A stretch of 35,087 nt of DNA, taken from assembly GCA_002401545.1 (NCBI GenBank), contig NVTJ01000012.1, positions 1 to 35,087 of the forward strand, in the 5' to 3' direction. This document shows, piece after piece, positions 9,549 to 18,204 of the stretch. Position 1 is the stretch's first letter. Each line of letters begins with the position of its first letter. Both the position numbers and the translations under genes were made by a program. The DNA is from Alphaproteobacteria bacterium. GTDB taxonomy: Bacteria > Pseudomonadota > Alphaproteobacteria > Sphingomonadales > Emcibacteraceae. Below the pieces are notes generated by a model that saw only the letters and a program-made list of their open reading frames with translations, was not told the origin of the DNA and ran no database searches.

Positions 9549-9610
9549 GGAATCGATGGGGTCAGGAATCGATGGGGTCAGCAGGAATCGAGGAATCGAT
9601 GGGGAATCGG
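9549..9610 (+). repeat. Short degenerate direct-repeat array (GGAATCGATGGGGTCA units)
   Basis: Two perfect abutting 16-mers (9549-9564, 9565-9580), a truncated unit ggaatcga (9584-9591), ggaatcgatgggg (9592-9604), and a trailing aatcgg. Confidence 0.85.
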
Positions 9611-9614
9611 GCGG

Positions 9615-10707
9615 ATTCCACTCCCAAGTGCGACAGTGGGGGTTCAAAGTAGGACATAGTTTACGTAACTGATAGAATGAGGTTTCTGACATCTTATTCA
9701 TTCAAGGAGCAAACCATGTCCTATAGCCATCTTAACGCAAAAGAACGTCATACGCTGATGTTTCTTTCCCAATATCATCTCAGTGCCCGGGAGATCGGTC
9801 GCCGTCTGGGTCGTCATCATAGCAGCATCGCCCGAGAACTGCGTCGTAATGTCCATATTTGCGGCAACTACAGAGATGATTCTGCTCATCAGGAAGCAAA
9901 GGCCCGGCGCAAACAGCCGCGCCACTTCCGGAAACGCTCAAACCGGCCATTGACCGACTATGTTTTGGGTCGCTTACAAGAAGACTGGTCACCCGCAACC
10001 ATTGTTGGTCGTCTGAAAGTCGACTTTCCACGCAGTCGTAAAATGCGTCTCAGCATCGAAGTGATCTATCAGTGGATTTACCGGGATGCCACTCAGGGTG
10101 GCCTGCTGTATCGGCATTTGTTGAGACACCATAAAGGGCGCAGAAGACAAGGGCTTTACGGCCTGTGCCGGGGTCTCATTCCGGGCCGGATCAGCATCCA
10201 TGATCGCCCGGAAAGCATTGCCAGGCGCATACGTTTTGGTCACTGGGAAGGCGATACGGTGGAGGGAGAGAAAGGCACAGGTGGCATTGCCACCCATGTG
10301 GAACGCAAGAGCCGATTGCTCATCGCAGCCAAGCTCACGGACAAGCGGGCAGAGACTTTTACCGGGGCCACAATTAGGGCCTTTAGACACATTCCGCCTA
10401 AGTGGCGCAGGACATTGACTGTTGATAATGGTGGGGAGTTCGCTGGGTTTAAAGTAATCGAGGCAGCAACAAGAATGACTGTCTATTTTGCTGATCCATA
10501 CGCCCCTTGGCAGCGCGGCACCAATGAGAATACCAACGGTTTGCTACGTCATTATTTCCCCAAAGGTATCGATTGGCGCGGCGTGAGCGAAAAACAGCTT
10601 GCGGTGGCGGTGGATAAACTCAATAATCGACCCCGAAAATGCCTCAAATATCAGACGCCAAACGAGGTCTTTCTAAAGAACACAGGTGGCGCACTTGCAA
10701 CTTGAAT
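9615..10707 (+). mobile_element. IS30-family insertion sequence
   Basis: Intact IS30 transposase bracketed by candidate imperfect terminal inverted repeats: left ATTCCACTCCCAAGTGCGACA (9615-9635), right, read as reverse complement, ATTCAAGTTGCAAGTGCGCCA (10687-10707). The CAAGTGCG core is identical. Exact ends uncertain by a few bp. Confidence 0.85.
9716..10705 (+). CDS. IS30 family transposase
   Basis: N-terminal HTH (LSAREIGRRLGRHHSSIARELRRN) and DDE core (HWEGDTVEG, LTVDNGGEF, YAPWQRGTNENTNGLLRHYFPKG). ATG at 9716 preceded by an aaggag SD. Stop codon lies in the right IR. Confidence 0.96.
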   Translation: MSYSHLNAKERHTLMFLSQYHLSAREIGRRLGRHHSSIARELRRNVHICGNYRDDSAHQEAKARRKQPRHFRKRSNRPLTDYVLGRLQEDWSPATIVGRLKVDFPRSRKMRLSIEVIYQWIYRDATQGGLLYRHLLRHHKGRRRQGLYGLCRGLIPGRISIHDRPESIARRIRFGHWEGDTVEGEKGTGGIATHVERKSRLLIAAKLTDKRAETFTGATIRAFRHIPPKWRRTLTVDNGGEFAGFKVIEAATRMTVYFADPYAPWQRGTNENTNGLLRHYFPKGIDWRGVSEKQLAVAVDKLNNRPRKCLKYQTPNEVFLKNTGGALAT

Positions 10708-10720
10708 TCACCTGGGGTCA

Positions 10721-10755
10721 GGGAATCGATGGGGTCAGAGTAAATTGATTTTCAT
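10721..10755. repeat. Right copy of the 35-bp inverted repeat
   Basis: gggaatcgatggggtcagagtaaattgattttcat. It contains a full GGAATCGATGGGGTCA unit at 10722-10737, between the IS30 right end and the RAYT gene. Confidence 0.85.
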
Positions 10756-10802
10756 TTCTATCTATGTTATCCTCCGATTTTAACTCATTAGGGGATATAC
10801 TC

Positions 10803-11531
10803 ATGGCTCGGCTGGCCCGTTTAAACCTCGCCAACGTTCCTCAACATGTGGTGCAGCGCGGCAATAACCGTCAGGCAACTTTCTTTGCCGATGAGGATTA
10901 CGCAGTATATCTGGATAAGCTGAAAGAATATGCCGATAAATATCAAGTCGCCATACATGCCTATGTCCTGATGACCAATCATGTCCACCTGCTGTTGACG
11001 CCGTCCACCAAGACGGGGGTAAGTCAGATGATGCAGGCTCTGGGCCGCTATTACGTGCGCTATATTAATCAGACCTATCATCGTTCCGGCACGTTATGGG
11101 AAGGACGTTATAAATCGACCTTGGTTGACAGTGAAGCCTATTTTCTGTTGCTGAGCCGATATATTGAACTCAACCCGGTTCGGGCTGAAATGGTGGATCA
11201 TCCGGCGGAATACCCTTGGAGCAGCTATCATGGTAATGCTACGGATAAGGATATTGCGCTTCTCTCTCCCCACAACTGTTATAAGGCCCTGGATAAGAAT
11301 GATGTGGATAGAAAGGCTGCGTATGCTGCGCTGTTCAACGATCATATTTCAGAGAAAATAATCGAAGAAATCCGCCATGCTACCGAAAAATCATGGGTGC
11401 TGGGTGACAGTCGGTTTAAACAACAAATAGAGCAGGCAACCGGGCGCCGAACTTCTCCCACTCCGCGCGGTGGAGACAGAAAATCAAAAGAATTTAAAAA
11501 GGCTCAAAAAGAGAAAAGGCAAGACAAGTAA
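10803..11531 (+). CDS. REP-associated tyrosine transposase (RAYT; Y1/HUH, IS200-like TnpA_REP)
   Basis: MARLARLNLANVPQHVVQRGNNRQATFF...HAYVLMTNHVHLLLTP (HUH motif HVH)...GRYYVRYINQTYHRSGTLWEGRYKSTLV...SRYIELNPVRAEMV...YPWSSY. Confidence 0.95.
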   Translation: MARLARLNLANVPQHVVQRGNNRQATFFADEDYAVYLDKLKEYADKYQVAIHAYVLMTNHVHLLLTPSTKTGVSQMMQALGRYYVRYINQTYHRSGTLWEGRYKSTLVDSEAYFLLLSRYIELNPVRAEMVDHPAEYPWSSYHGNATDKDIALLSPHNCYKALDKNDVDRKAAYAALFNDHISEKIIEEIRHATEKSWVLGDSRFKQQIEQATGRRTSPTPRGGDRKSKEFKKAQKEKRQDK

Positions 11532-11604
11532 ATTTTGGCCTTTTCATCCCGACCTGTGTAACCGCGTTAAGTGAACATCACCTCTTGACAAAAGAATATA
11601 AATA

Positions 11605-11619
11605 GAACATAACTAAAAC
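11605..11619. promoter_or_regulatory. Candidate LexA (SOS) operator, alphaproteobacterial GAAC-N7-GAAC type
   Basis: GAAC-ATAACTA-AAAC, one mismatch from GAAC-N7-GAAC, 34 bp upstream of the lexA start and downstream of a TTGACA -35-like hexamer at 11585-11590. Confidence 0.55.
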
Positions 11620-11652
11620 AAATAGTGAAACATTTTGTCAGGAGGCCCTAAA

Positions 11653-12318
11653 ATGCTCACCAGAAAACAGCGGGATTTATTGCTTTTTATCCATGAAAGG
11701 CTTCAGGAAAATGGCGTGGCCCCCTCCTTTGACGAGATGAAAGATGCCCTGAACTTAAAATCCAAGTCAGGAATTCACCGGCTGATTGGCGCGTTGGAAG
11801 AACGGCAGTTCATCCGCCGCCTGCCCAACCGGGCGCGGGCATTGGAAATTTTGCGGCTTCCTGATAGCGAAGAACATACGGCCCAGGATAATTTGTTCAA
11901 GCCTGATTTTGGCAAGAAAGAAGTGGTTTCAGATCCCAACACCGTCGATATTCCCCTGCACGGCAGAATTGCTGCCGGGACGCCGATTGAGGCTCTGGAA
12001 CAATATGAAAATATCCCCGTTCCGGCCTCTATGGTTGGTTTTGGCAGCCATTATGCGCTGGAAATTGATGGCGATTCTATGGTTGAGGCGGGTATATTGG
12101 ACGGCGATACCATCGTTGTTCAACGGTGTGATACTGCGGACAATGGCACTATTGTCGTCGCCCTGATTGACGAGGAAGAAGCCACCCTGAAAACTCTCTA
12201 CAGAAAAGGCCCCGATGTGACATTGGAGCCCTCAAACCGGGACTTTAAAACCCAGATTTACCCGGCAGACCGGGTTCGGATACAGGGTCGGCTGGTTGGC
12301 CTGTTACGACAGTATTAG
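11653..12318 (+). CDS. lexA: LexA repressor
   Basis: [65 protein letters not shown] plus S24 peptidase domain ([27 protein letters not shown]). Confidence 0.97.
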   Translation: MLTRKQRDLLLFIHERLQENGVAPSFDEMKDALNLKSKSGIHRLIGALEERQFIRRLPNRARALEILRLPDSEEHTAQDNLFKPDFGKKEVVSDPNTVDIPLHGRIAAGTPIEALEQYENIPVPASMVGFGSHYALEIDGDSMVEAGILDGDTIVVQRCDTADNGTIVVALIDEEEATLKTLYRKGPDVTLEPSNRDFKTQIYPADRVRIQGRLVGLLRQY

Positions 12319-12332
12319 CGGCAGAAAGAGGC

Positions 12333-13682
12333 TTATCGCCTTTCCCAACTTGTCCCCTCCGGCCCGTCAAGCAGGGATATGCCCTGTTCTGAAAGCTGAT
12401 TGCGGATGTCATCGGCACGGGCAAAGTCTTTATTCTTCTTGGCCTCAGCACGTTCTGTGATTAATTTTCCGATCGCCATTTCAGAAAGTGCGCTGTCATC
12501 AACAATACCATCAAACCAATCATCCTGTTCCAGAACCCCAAACAGATTGGCCGCTACTTTCAGCTGGCTCGCTGCCCCATCATCATTCACCGCCTTTTTT
12601 GCAAGACTGTTCAGTTCCGCAAGGGCTTTTGGCGTATTCAGGTCATCACGCAGCGCATCCAGAACAGCATTCGGCACCTTCACACCATCCGTATCCACGC
12701 CGTCCGTGAGGCGATACCAGCGGTCCAGTTGTTTCTGGGCCTGCCTGATACCATCGTGGCTGAAATCTACCGGCTGGCGGTAATGGGCGGACAGTAAATT
12801 CATGCGGATGGCTTCGCCCCTACCGGGAAATTCTTCCAGCAAATCATGGACGGTGATAAAATTACCCAAGGATTTGGACATTTTTTCGCCATCCACGGTC
12901 AGATAGCCGTTATGCATCCAGTAATTAGCCAGCGCGATGCCACCATGGGCGCAGCGGCTCTGGGCAATTTCATTTTCATGGTGGGGGAAAATAAGATCCA
13001 GACCGCCGCCGTGAATATCTATGGTATCGCCGAAGTTATCCTCGATCATGCAACTACATTCCAGATGCCAGCCCGGGCGGCCCCGGCCCCACGGGCTGTC
13101 CCATCCCGGTTGGGTCTCCGTGGACGGTTTCCACAGGATAAAATCCGCGGCATCTTTTTTATAGGACGCCACATCAACCCGCGCGCCAGCAATCATCTCA
13201 TCCAGTTTGCGACCGGACAGCTCGCCGTAATTGGACATGCTCGGCACGGAAAACAATGCATGGCCGTCTTTCTTATAAGCATAACCCTTGTCAATCAGGG
13301 TGCCTGTCATTGCGATCATCTGATCAATATAATCGGTGGCCTTGGGGGTTAAGTCCGGCGGTCCGGCATTGAGAGCGGCCATATCCGCTTCATAAATACG
13401 GGCGTATTTTTCGGTAATTTGCGAAATAGAGACACCGCTTTCCTGTGATGCTTCAATAATCTTGTCATCAATATCGGTAATATTACGGGCATAGGTGACG
13501 CGTTTGTAATCATGACGCAGCAGACGCACCAACAGGTCAAACACCACCACCGGGCGGGCATTGCCCACATGGGCATAATTATACACCGTCGGCCCGCAGA
13601 CATAGATCGTCACATGATCCGGGTTAAGGGGGGTGAAGTCTTCCTTCCGCCTGGTCAGCGTATTGTATATCCTGAGTTTCAT
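12333..13682 (-). CDS. cysS: Cysteine--tRNA ligase
   Basis: VYVCGPTVYNYAHVGNARP-type start, WHLECSCM, GGGLDLIFPHHENEIAQSRCAHG, KMSKSLGNF. Confidence 0.98.
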   Translation of the reverse strand: MKLRIYNTLTRRKEDFTPLNPDHVTIYVCGPTVYNYAHVGNARPVVVFDLLVRLLRHDYKRVTYARNITDIDDKIIEASQESGVSISQITEKYARIYEADMAALNAGPPDLTPKATDYIDQMIAMTGTLIDKGYAYKKDGHALFSVPSMSNYGELSGRKLDEMIAGARVDVASYKKDAADFILWKPSTETQPGWDSPWGRGRPGWHLECSCMIEDNFGDTIDIHGGGLDLIFPHHENEIAQSRCAHGGIALANYWMHNGYLTVDGEKMSKSLGNFITVHDLLEEFPGRGEAIRMNLLSAHYRQPVDFSHDGIRQAQKQLDRWYRLTDGVDTDGVKVPNAVLDALRDDLNTPKALAELNSLAKKAVNDDGAASQLKVAANLFGVLEQDDWFDGIVDDSALSEMAIGKLITERAEAKKNKDFARADDIRNQLSEQGISLLDGPEGTSWERR

Positions 13683-15016
13683 GCGGTTTTACCCTGCAAC
13701 CGCGCTCTGACAATTTCCGGGTTAATCAGGGGCAATAACAAGCCCATTTCCGGGCCGTGGTCCATGCCGGTGATGGCCTGACGCAGGGGCATGAATAAAG
13801 ATCTTCCCTTGGCCCCGGTCGCTTCCCTGACGGAACCGGTCCAGCTTTTCCACGTTGTTTCGCCCCACGGGGCAACGGGCAGAAGATCAGCTGCCTGAGC
13901 CGTGAAAGCCTGATCTTCTATCAACGGCACCAACGGTCCCTTAACGATTGCTTTCAAGGCCTTCATATCGCTTAGTTTATTGATATTCCCGCGGCAAATA
14001 TTCCATAAAATTTCATCCACATCACCCAGACGGTCCGCCACCACCGAAAAATCAGTCTGATGAAGGATTTTGGCGTTGAGAGTTTCAAGGTCTTTCGGAT
14101 CAAATTTTGCCGTAGAGCGGCTGTATTTGGCAAAATCAAAACCCGAAATCAATGGCTTTAACGACATCATTGGCTCTATGGCCTCAGAGGAACCAAGCCG
14201 GGCCAGCAGGCTGTTGATGCTCATGGCTTCCAGCCCGCCTTCGTCGCGGTAAGACTGAATACTGGCCGTGCCAAGGCGTTTTGACAGGCCCTCGCCTCCG
14301 GCCCCCGTCAACAGGGAGAAATGGGCAAAATGCGGCACGGCGGCACCCAAGGCCTCAAAAAGCTGGGTCTGAACCGCACTGTTGGCGGCATGGTCCTCAC
14401 CGCGCATGATGTGGCTGATGCCAAAATCAATATCATCCACCACCGATGGCAGGGTATAGAGGAAACTACCATTTTCCCGAATCAGGATTGGATCACTGAG
14501 GGCGGCAAGATCAAAACTCAAAGGGCCTTTGACCAGATCATTCCATTCAACACGCGCTGGCAGATTAAGCTTGAACCGCCAGTGGGCTTTACGACCCTGT
14601 TTCTCATAAGCCGCAACTTCCGCATCAGTCAGCTTTAGTCCCGCCCGGTCATAAACCGGTGGCTTGCCCTGCCCCAACTGGATTTTACGCTTCAGATCCA
14701 GTTCCAGACCCGTTTCATAACAGGGATAGAGGCGGCCACCTGTTTTCAGTTTTTCAACAACCTGATTATATCGCTCAATACGGTCTGACTGACGCGCAGT
14801 CGCGTCCCAGTCAAGCCCAAGCCATGTGAGATCCCGCTCAATGGCCTCGGCAAATGCCTGTGTCGAGCGTACCACATCCGTATCATCAAGACGCAGAAGG
14901 AAACTTCCGCCCATCTGGCGGCAAAACAGCCAGTTCACAAGGGCGGTGCGGATATTGCCCACATGGAGCAGTCCGGTGGGGCTGGGGGCAAAGCGGACTT
15001 TTACAGCTTTTGTCAT
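13679..15016 (-). CDS. gltX: Glutamate--tRNA ligase
   Basis: VRFAPSPTGLLHVGNIRTALVNWLF, GEDHAANSAVQTQLFEALGA, LSKRLG. 4-bp overlap with cysS. Confidence 0.97.
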   Translation of the reverse strand: MTKAVKVRFAPSPTGLLHVGNIRTALVNWLFCRQMGGSFLLRLDDTDVVRSTQAFAEAIERDLTWLGLDWDATARQSDRIERYNQVVEKLKTGGRLYPCYETGLELDLKRKIQLGQGKPPVYDRAGLKLTDAEVAAYEKQGRKAHWRFKLNLPARVEWNDLVKGPLSFDLAALSDPILIRENGSFLYTLPSVVDDIDFGISHIMRGEDHAANSAVQTQLFEALGAAVPHFAHFSLLTGAGGEGLSKRLGTASIQSYRDEGGLEAMSINSLLARLGSSEAIEPMMSLKPLISGFDFAKYSRSTAKFDPKDLETLNAKILHQTDFSVVADRLGDVDEILWNICRGNINKLSDMKALKAIVKGPLVPLIEDQAFTAQAADLLPVAPWGETTWKSWTGSVREATGAKGRSLFMPLRQAITGMDHGPEMGLLLPLINPEIVRARLQGKTA

Positions 15017-15028
15017 CTGTTATCTCAT

Positions 15029-16684
15029 TTATAATCGGGCATTGCGAAAACCGTTGGTAATCGGGTAACGACGGTCACGACCAAAATTGCGGCGGGTTAA
15101 TTTAACACCGGGTGGGGCCTGACGCCTTTTATACTCTGCGATATACAGCAGATGTTCTATACGTGCAACAGTCTCAATGGCATGCCCCCTTGCCACGATG
15201 TCCTTAACGGTCATTTCCTTCTCGACCAGGCATTCCAGAATATCATCCAGCAATTCATAAGGCGGCAGGCTGTCTTCATCCTTCTGGTCGGGTTTAAGTT
15301 CCGCTGTGGGCGGTTTGGTGATGATATTTTCAGGCATGACCTGACCCTTTGGTCCCAAGGCACCTGTGGGATGGTTTTCATTGCGCCATTCGCTGATGGC
15401 AAAAACATCGGTTTTATAGAGGTCTTTTATCACCGAATAACCTCCACACATATCACCGTATAATGTGGCATAACCCACCGACATTTCCGACTTGTTGCCC
15501 GTGGTCAGCAGCATATATCCGAACTTGTTGCTGATCGCCATCAGAAGGACCGCACGGGTTCGGGATTGCAGATTTTCTTCGGTGGTATCGTCTTCTGTGC
15601 CCGCAAATTGCCCGGCAAGCATTTTATCAAAAGCCTGCACCGCCGGTTCTATGGGGATATTGTCTATGCGGGCGCCGATCCAGTCCGCACACAGGGCGGC
15701 ATCCCGCAGGCTTTCCTCGCTGGTATATTTTGACGGCATCATCACAAGGTGGACATTTTCCGCCCCCAGAGCATCCACCGCCACAATGGCGGTGATGGCG
15801 CTGTCTATGCCGCCGGACATGCCGATCACCACACCGGGAAAATGATTTTTCTGAACATAATCCTTTAACCCGGTGATCATGGCCTGATAAATGGCGGCAT
15901 GGCCTTGCGGCACGTCATGAATATCCGTGGCCAGACACCGCATCACGCCGTCCTGCCGCACCCATTTCGTATGGCTGGTCGTCTCAGACCAGCCTGCCGA
16001 GCGCTGCACCAGATCACCACCCTTGCCAAGGGTAAAACTGCCGCCGTCAAAAACCAGCTCATCCTGCCCGCCAAACTGGTTCACATAAATCAGCGGCAGG
16101 CCGGTTTCCCTGACCCTGCCCTGCGCTATTTTGATCCGCCCCTGCGGTTTCCCCATTTCAAAGGGGGAGCAATGGGGGGCTATGAGAATTTCTGCCCCTT
16201 TGTCCGCCAAATGGCCCGGAATGGTGGCATACCACATGTCTTCACAGGTCATGATGCCCAGCTTCACCCCCCTGAAATTCACCGGGTCCGGCAGGGGGCC
16301 ACTGGTAAAAACACGCTTTTCATCAAAAACGCCGTAATTGGGCAGATCAACCTTATGACGGATGGCGGCAATTTTGCCATTATCCAGAAGAATTGAGGAA
16401 TTATAGAGCTGACCACCCTCCCGCCAGCAGGAACCGATTAACATGGCCGGGCCACCGTCTGCGGTAACGGCGGCCAATTGGGCGACCCTGTCCATGGCGG
16501 CCTTCTGGAAAGCACCTTTCAGGACGATATCCTCCGGCGGATAACCAATCAGACAAAGCTCATTATAAACAACCAGATCAGACGCTCCGGCAGCGGTGCG
16601 GGCGGCAATGATCTTGTCATAATTGCCCGAAAGGTCCCCCACGGTCGGGTTCAGACTCACAAGTGCAATTTTCAACTGATCCAT
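15029..16684 (-). CDS. nadE: Glutamine-dependent NAD+ synthase
   Basis: N-terminal nitrilase-like domain (MDQLKIALVSLNPTVGDLSGNYDKI) and NAD synthase domain (VIGMSGGIDSAI, TTGNKSEMSVGYATLYGDMCGGYSVIKDLYKT). Confidence 0.97.
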   Translation of the reverse strand: MDQLKIALVSLNPTVGDLSGNYDKIIAARTAAGASDLVVYNELCLIGYPPEDIVLKGAFQKAAMDRVAQLAAVTADGGPAMLIGSCWREGGQLYNSSILLDNGKIAAIRHKVDLPNYGVFDEKRVFTSGPLPDPVNFRGVKLGIMTCEDMWYATIPGHLADKGAEILIAPHCSPFEMGKPQGRIKIAQGRVRETGLPLIYVNQFGGQDELVFDGGSFTLGKGGDLVQRSAGWSETTSHTKWVRQDGVMRCLATDIHDVPQGHAAIYQAMITGLKDYVQKNHFPGVVIGMSGGIDSAITAIVAVDALGAENVHLVMMPSKYTSEESLRDAALCADWIGARIDNIPIEPAVQAFDKMLAGQFAGTEDDTTEENLQSRTRAVLLMAISNKFGYMLLTTGNKSEMSVGYATLYGDMCGGYSVIKDLYKTDVFAISEWRNENHPTGALGPKGQVMPENIITKPPTAELKPDQKDEDSLPPYELLDDILECLVEKEMTVKDIVARGHAIETVARIEHLLYIAEYKRRQAPPGVKLTRRNFGRDRRYPITNGFRNARL

Positions 16685-16698
16685 AGTCCCTAATCTCT

Positions 16699-18087
16699 TT
16701 AGGCCTGCACGGTTTCAGTCCGTACTTGCTGTGCGAGAGCCTGACGTTCCTCTTTTAGACTTTCTGCGATCAAAAAGGCAAGCTCAAGTGACTGGCTGGC
16801 ATTTAGCCGGGGATCACAGAAAGTGCGGTAACGATCGGCAAGCTTTTCATCGGTGATTGCCTCGGCGCCGCCTGTACATTCCGTCACATCCTGCCCCGTC
16901 ATTTCAACATGCACCCCGCCGGCATAGGTTCCTTCGGTCCGGTGTACCCGGAAAAAACGGCGTATTTCCGCCAGAACCTGATCAAAAGGCCGGGTTTTAA
17001 ACCCGGTTGAAGACTTGATGGTATTGCCATGCATGGGGTCAGAAGACCACACAACCTGACAACCCTCTGCCACAATTCGGCGGATGACGGGGGGCAGTTT
17101 TTCTTCCAGAAGATCGGCCCCCATGCGACAGATTAAAGTGATCCGTCCCGCCTCATTCCGGGGATTAAGCTTGTCCAGAATGCGAATCAAGTCATCCATA
17201 TCCGTTGTCGGCCCGACCTTGACCCCAAGCGGGTTGCCGATACCGGACAGGAATTCAATATGGGCCTCATCCAGAATACGGGTACGGTCACCAACCCATA
17301 ACATATGACCAGAGGTGTCATACCAGCGCCCCGTGGTGCTATCCACCCGGGTCAGGGCTTCCTCATACCACAGCAGAAGAGCCTCATGGGAGGTATAGAA
17401 ATCTGTGCTGCTGATTTCACGGGCATCCGCATCCACACCGCAGGCCCGCATAAAGCCAAGAGCTTCGTCAATACGATTAGCCATGTCGGCATATTTGTCC
17501 GCCGCCGGACTATTCTGGACAAATTCCAGATTCCATTGATGCACCTTATGCAGATTGGCATAGCCGCCCTGGGCAAAGGCCCGGAGCAGATTCAAGGTTG
17601 ATGCCGACTGGCTGTAGGCCCGGAGCATACGTTTCGGATCGGGAATACGCGATTCTGCGGTAAATTCCAGTCCATTGATAATATCGCCCCGGTAACTGGG
17701 CAGTTCCACCCCGTCAACGGTCTCGAAATCACCGCTACGCGGCTTGGCGAACTGACCCGCCATGCGGCCAACCTTGATCACCGGACAGGCGGCGGCAAAA
17801 GTCATCGCCACGGACATCTGCAGCAGGACCCGGAAAGTATCCCGGATATTATCCGCATGGAATTCGCCAAAACTTTCCGCACAGTCACCGCCCTGCAGTA
17901 AAAAAGCCTTGCCTTGGGCAACCTGTCCCAACTGCGCCGTCAGGCGTCTTGCCTCACCGGCAAAAACCAGCGGCGGGCATATGGCCAGTTCTGCTTCCAC
18001 TTTTTCCAGCTCTGCCTGATCCGCATATTTTGGCACCTGCCGGATTGCTTTTGTGCGCCAACTGCCGGGTGTCCAGGTCTTACTCAT
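16699..18087 (-). CDS. 3-deoxy-7-phosphoheptulonate synthase, class II
   Basis: [23 protein letters not shown]...[13 protein letters not shown]...[14 protein letters not shown]...[27 protein letters not shown]...[15 protein letters not shown]. Confidence 0.97.
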   Translation of the reverse strand: MSKTWTPGSWRTKAIRQVPKYADQAELEKVEAELAICPPLVFAGEARRLTAQLGQVAQGKAFLLQGGDCAESFGEFHADNIRDTFRVLLQMSVAMTFAAACPVIKVGRMAGQFAKPRSGDFETVDGVELPSYRGDIINGLEFTAESRIPDPKRMLRAYSQSASTLNLLRAFAQGGYANLHKVHQWNLEFVQNSPAADKYADMANRIDEALGFMRACGVDADAREISSTDFYTSHEALLLWYEEALTRVDSTTGRWYDTSGHMLWVGDRTRILDEAHIEFLSGIGNPLGVKVGPTTDMDDLIRILDKLNPRNEAGRITLICRMGADLLEEKLPPVIRRIVAEGCQVVWSSDPMHGNTIKSSTGFKTRPFDQVLAEIRRFFRVHRTEGTYAGGVHVEMTGQDVTECTGGAEAITDEKLADRYRTFCDPRLNASQSLELAFLIAESLKEERQALAQQVRTETVQA

Positions 18088-18204
18088 AATTCCATCCATT
18101 TTTAACTTGATTAAAGCACCATATAAGACCCTTCACCGGGCAACACCAGAGAAAACAACCGCCAAAAGGTAATTTCTTCCAAAGAATACAGTTTCAATAA
18201 AATA

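Noticed and set aside
9549-9610. Possible CRISPR array
   Set aside because: Units are 8-16 bp, abutting with no spacers, and no cas genes are nearby.
9189-9701. 170-aa minus-strand ORF across the repeat array
   Set aside because: Overlaps the IMPACT-like gene and low-complexity repeats, with repeated PSIPRFL/PSIPDPI translation of the DNA repeat. Likely spurious.
17036-17044. catggggtcag, resembling the RAYT repeat core
   Set aside because: Lies within the DAHP synthase coding sequence (conserved DPMHG region). Short chance match without the rest of the repeat.
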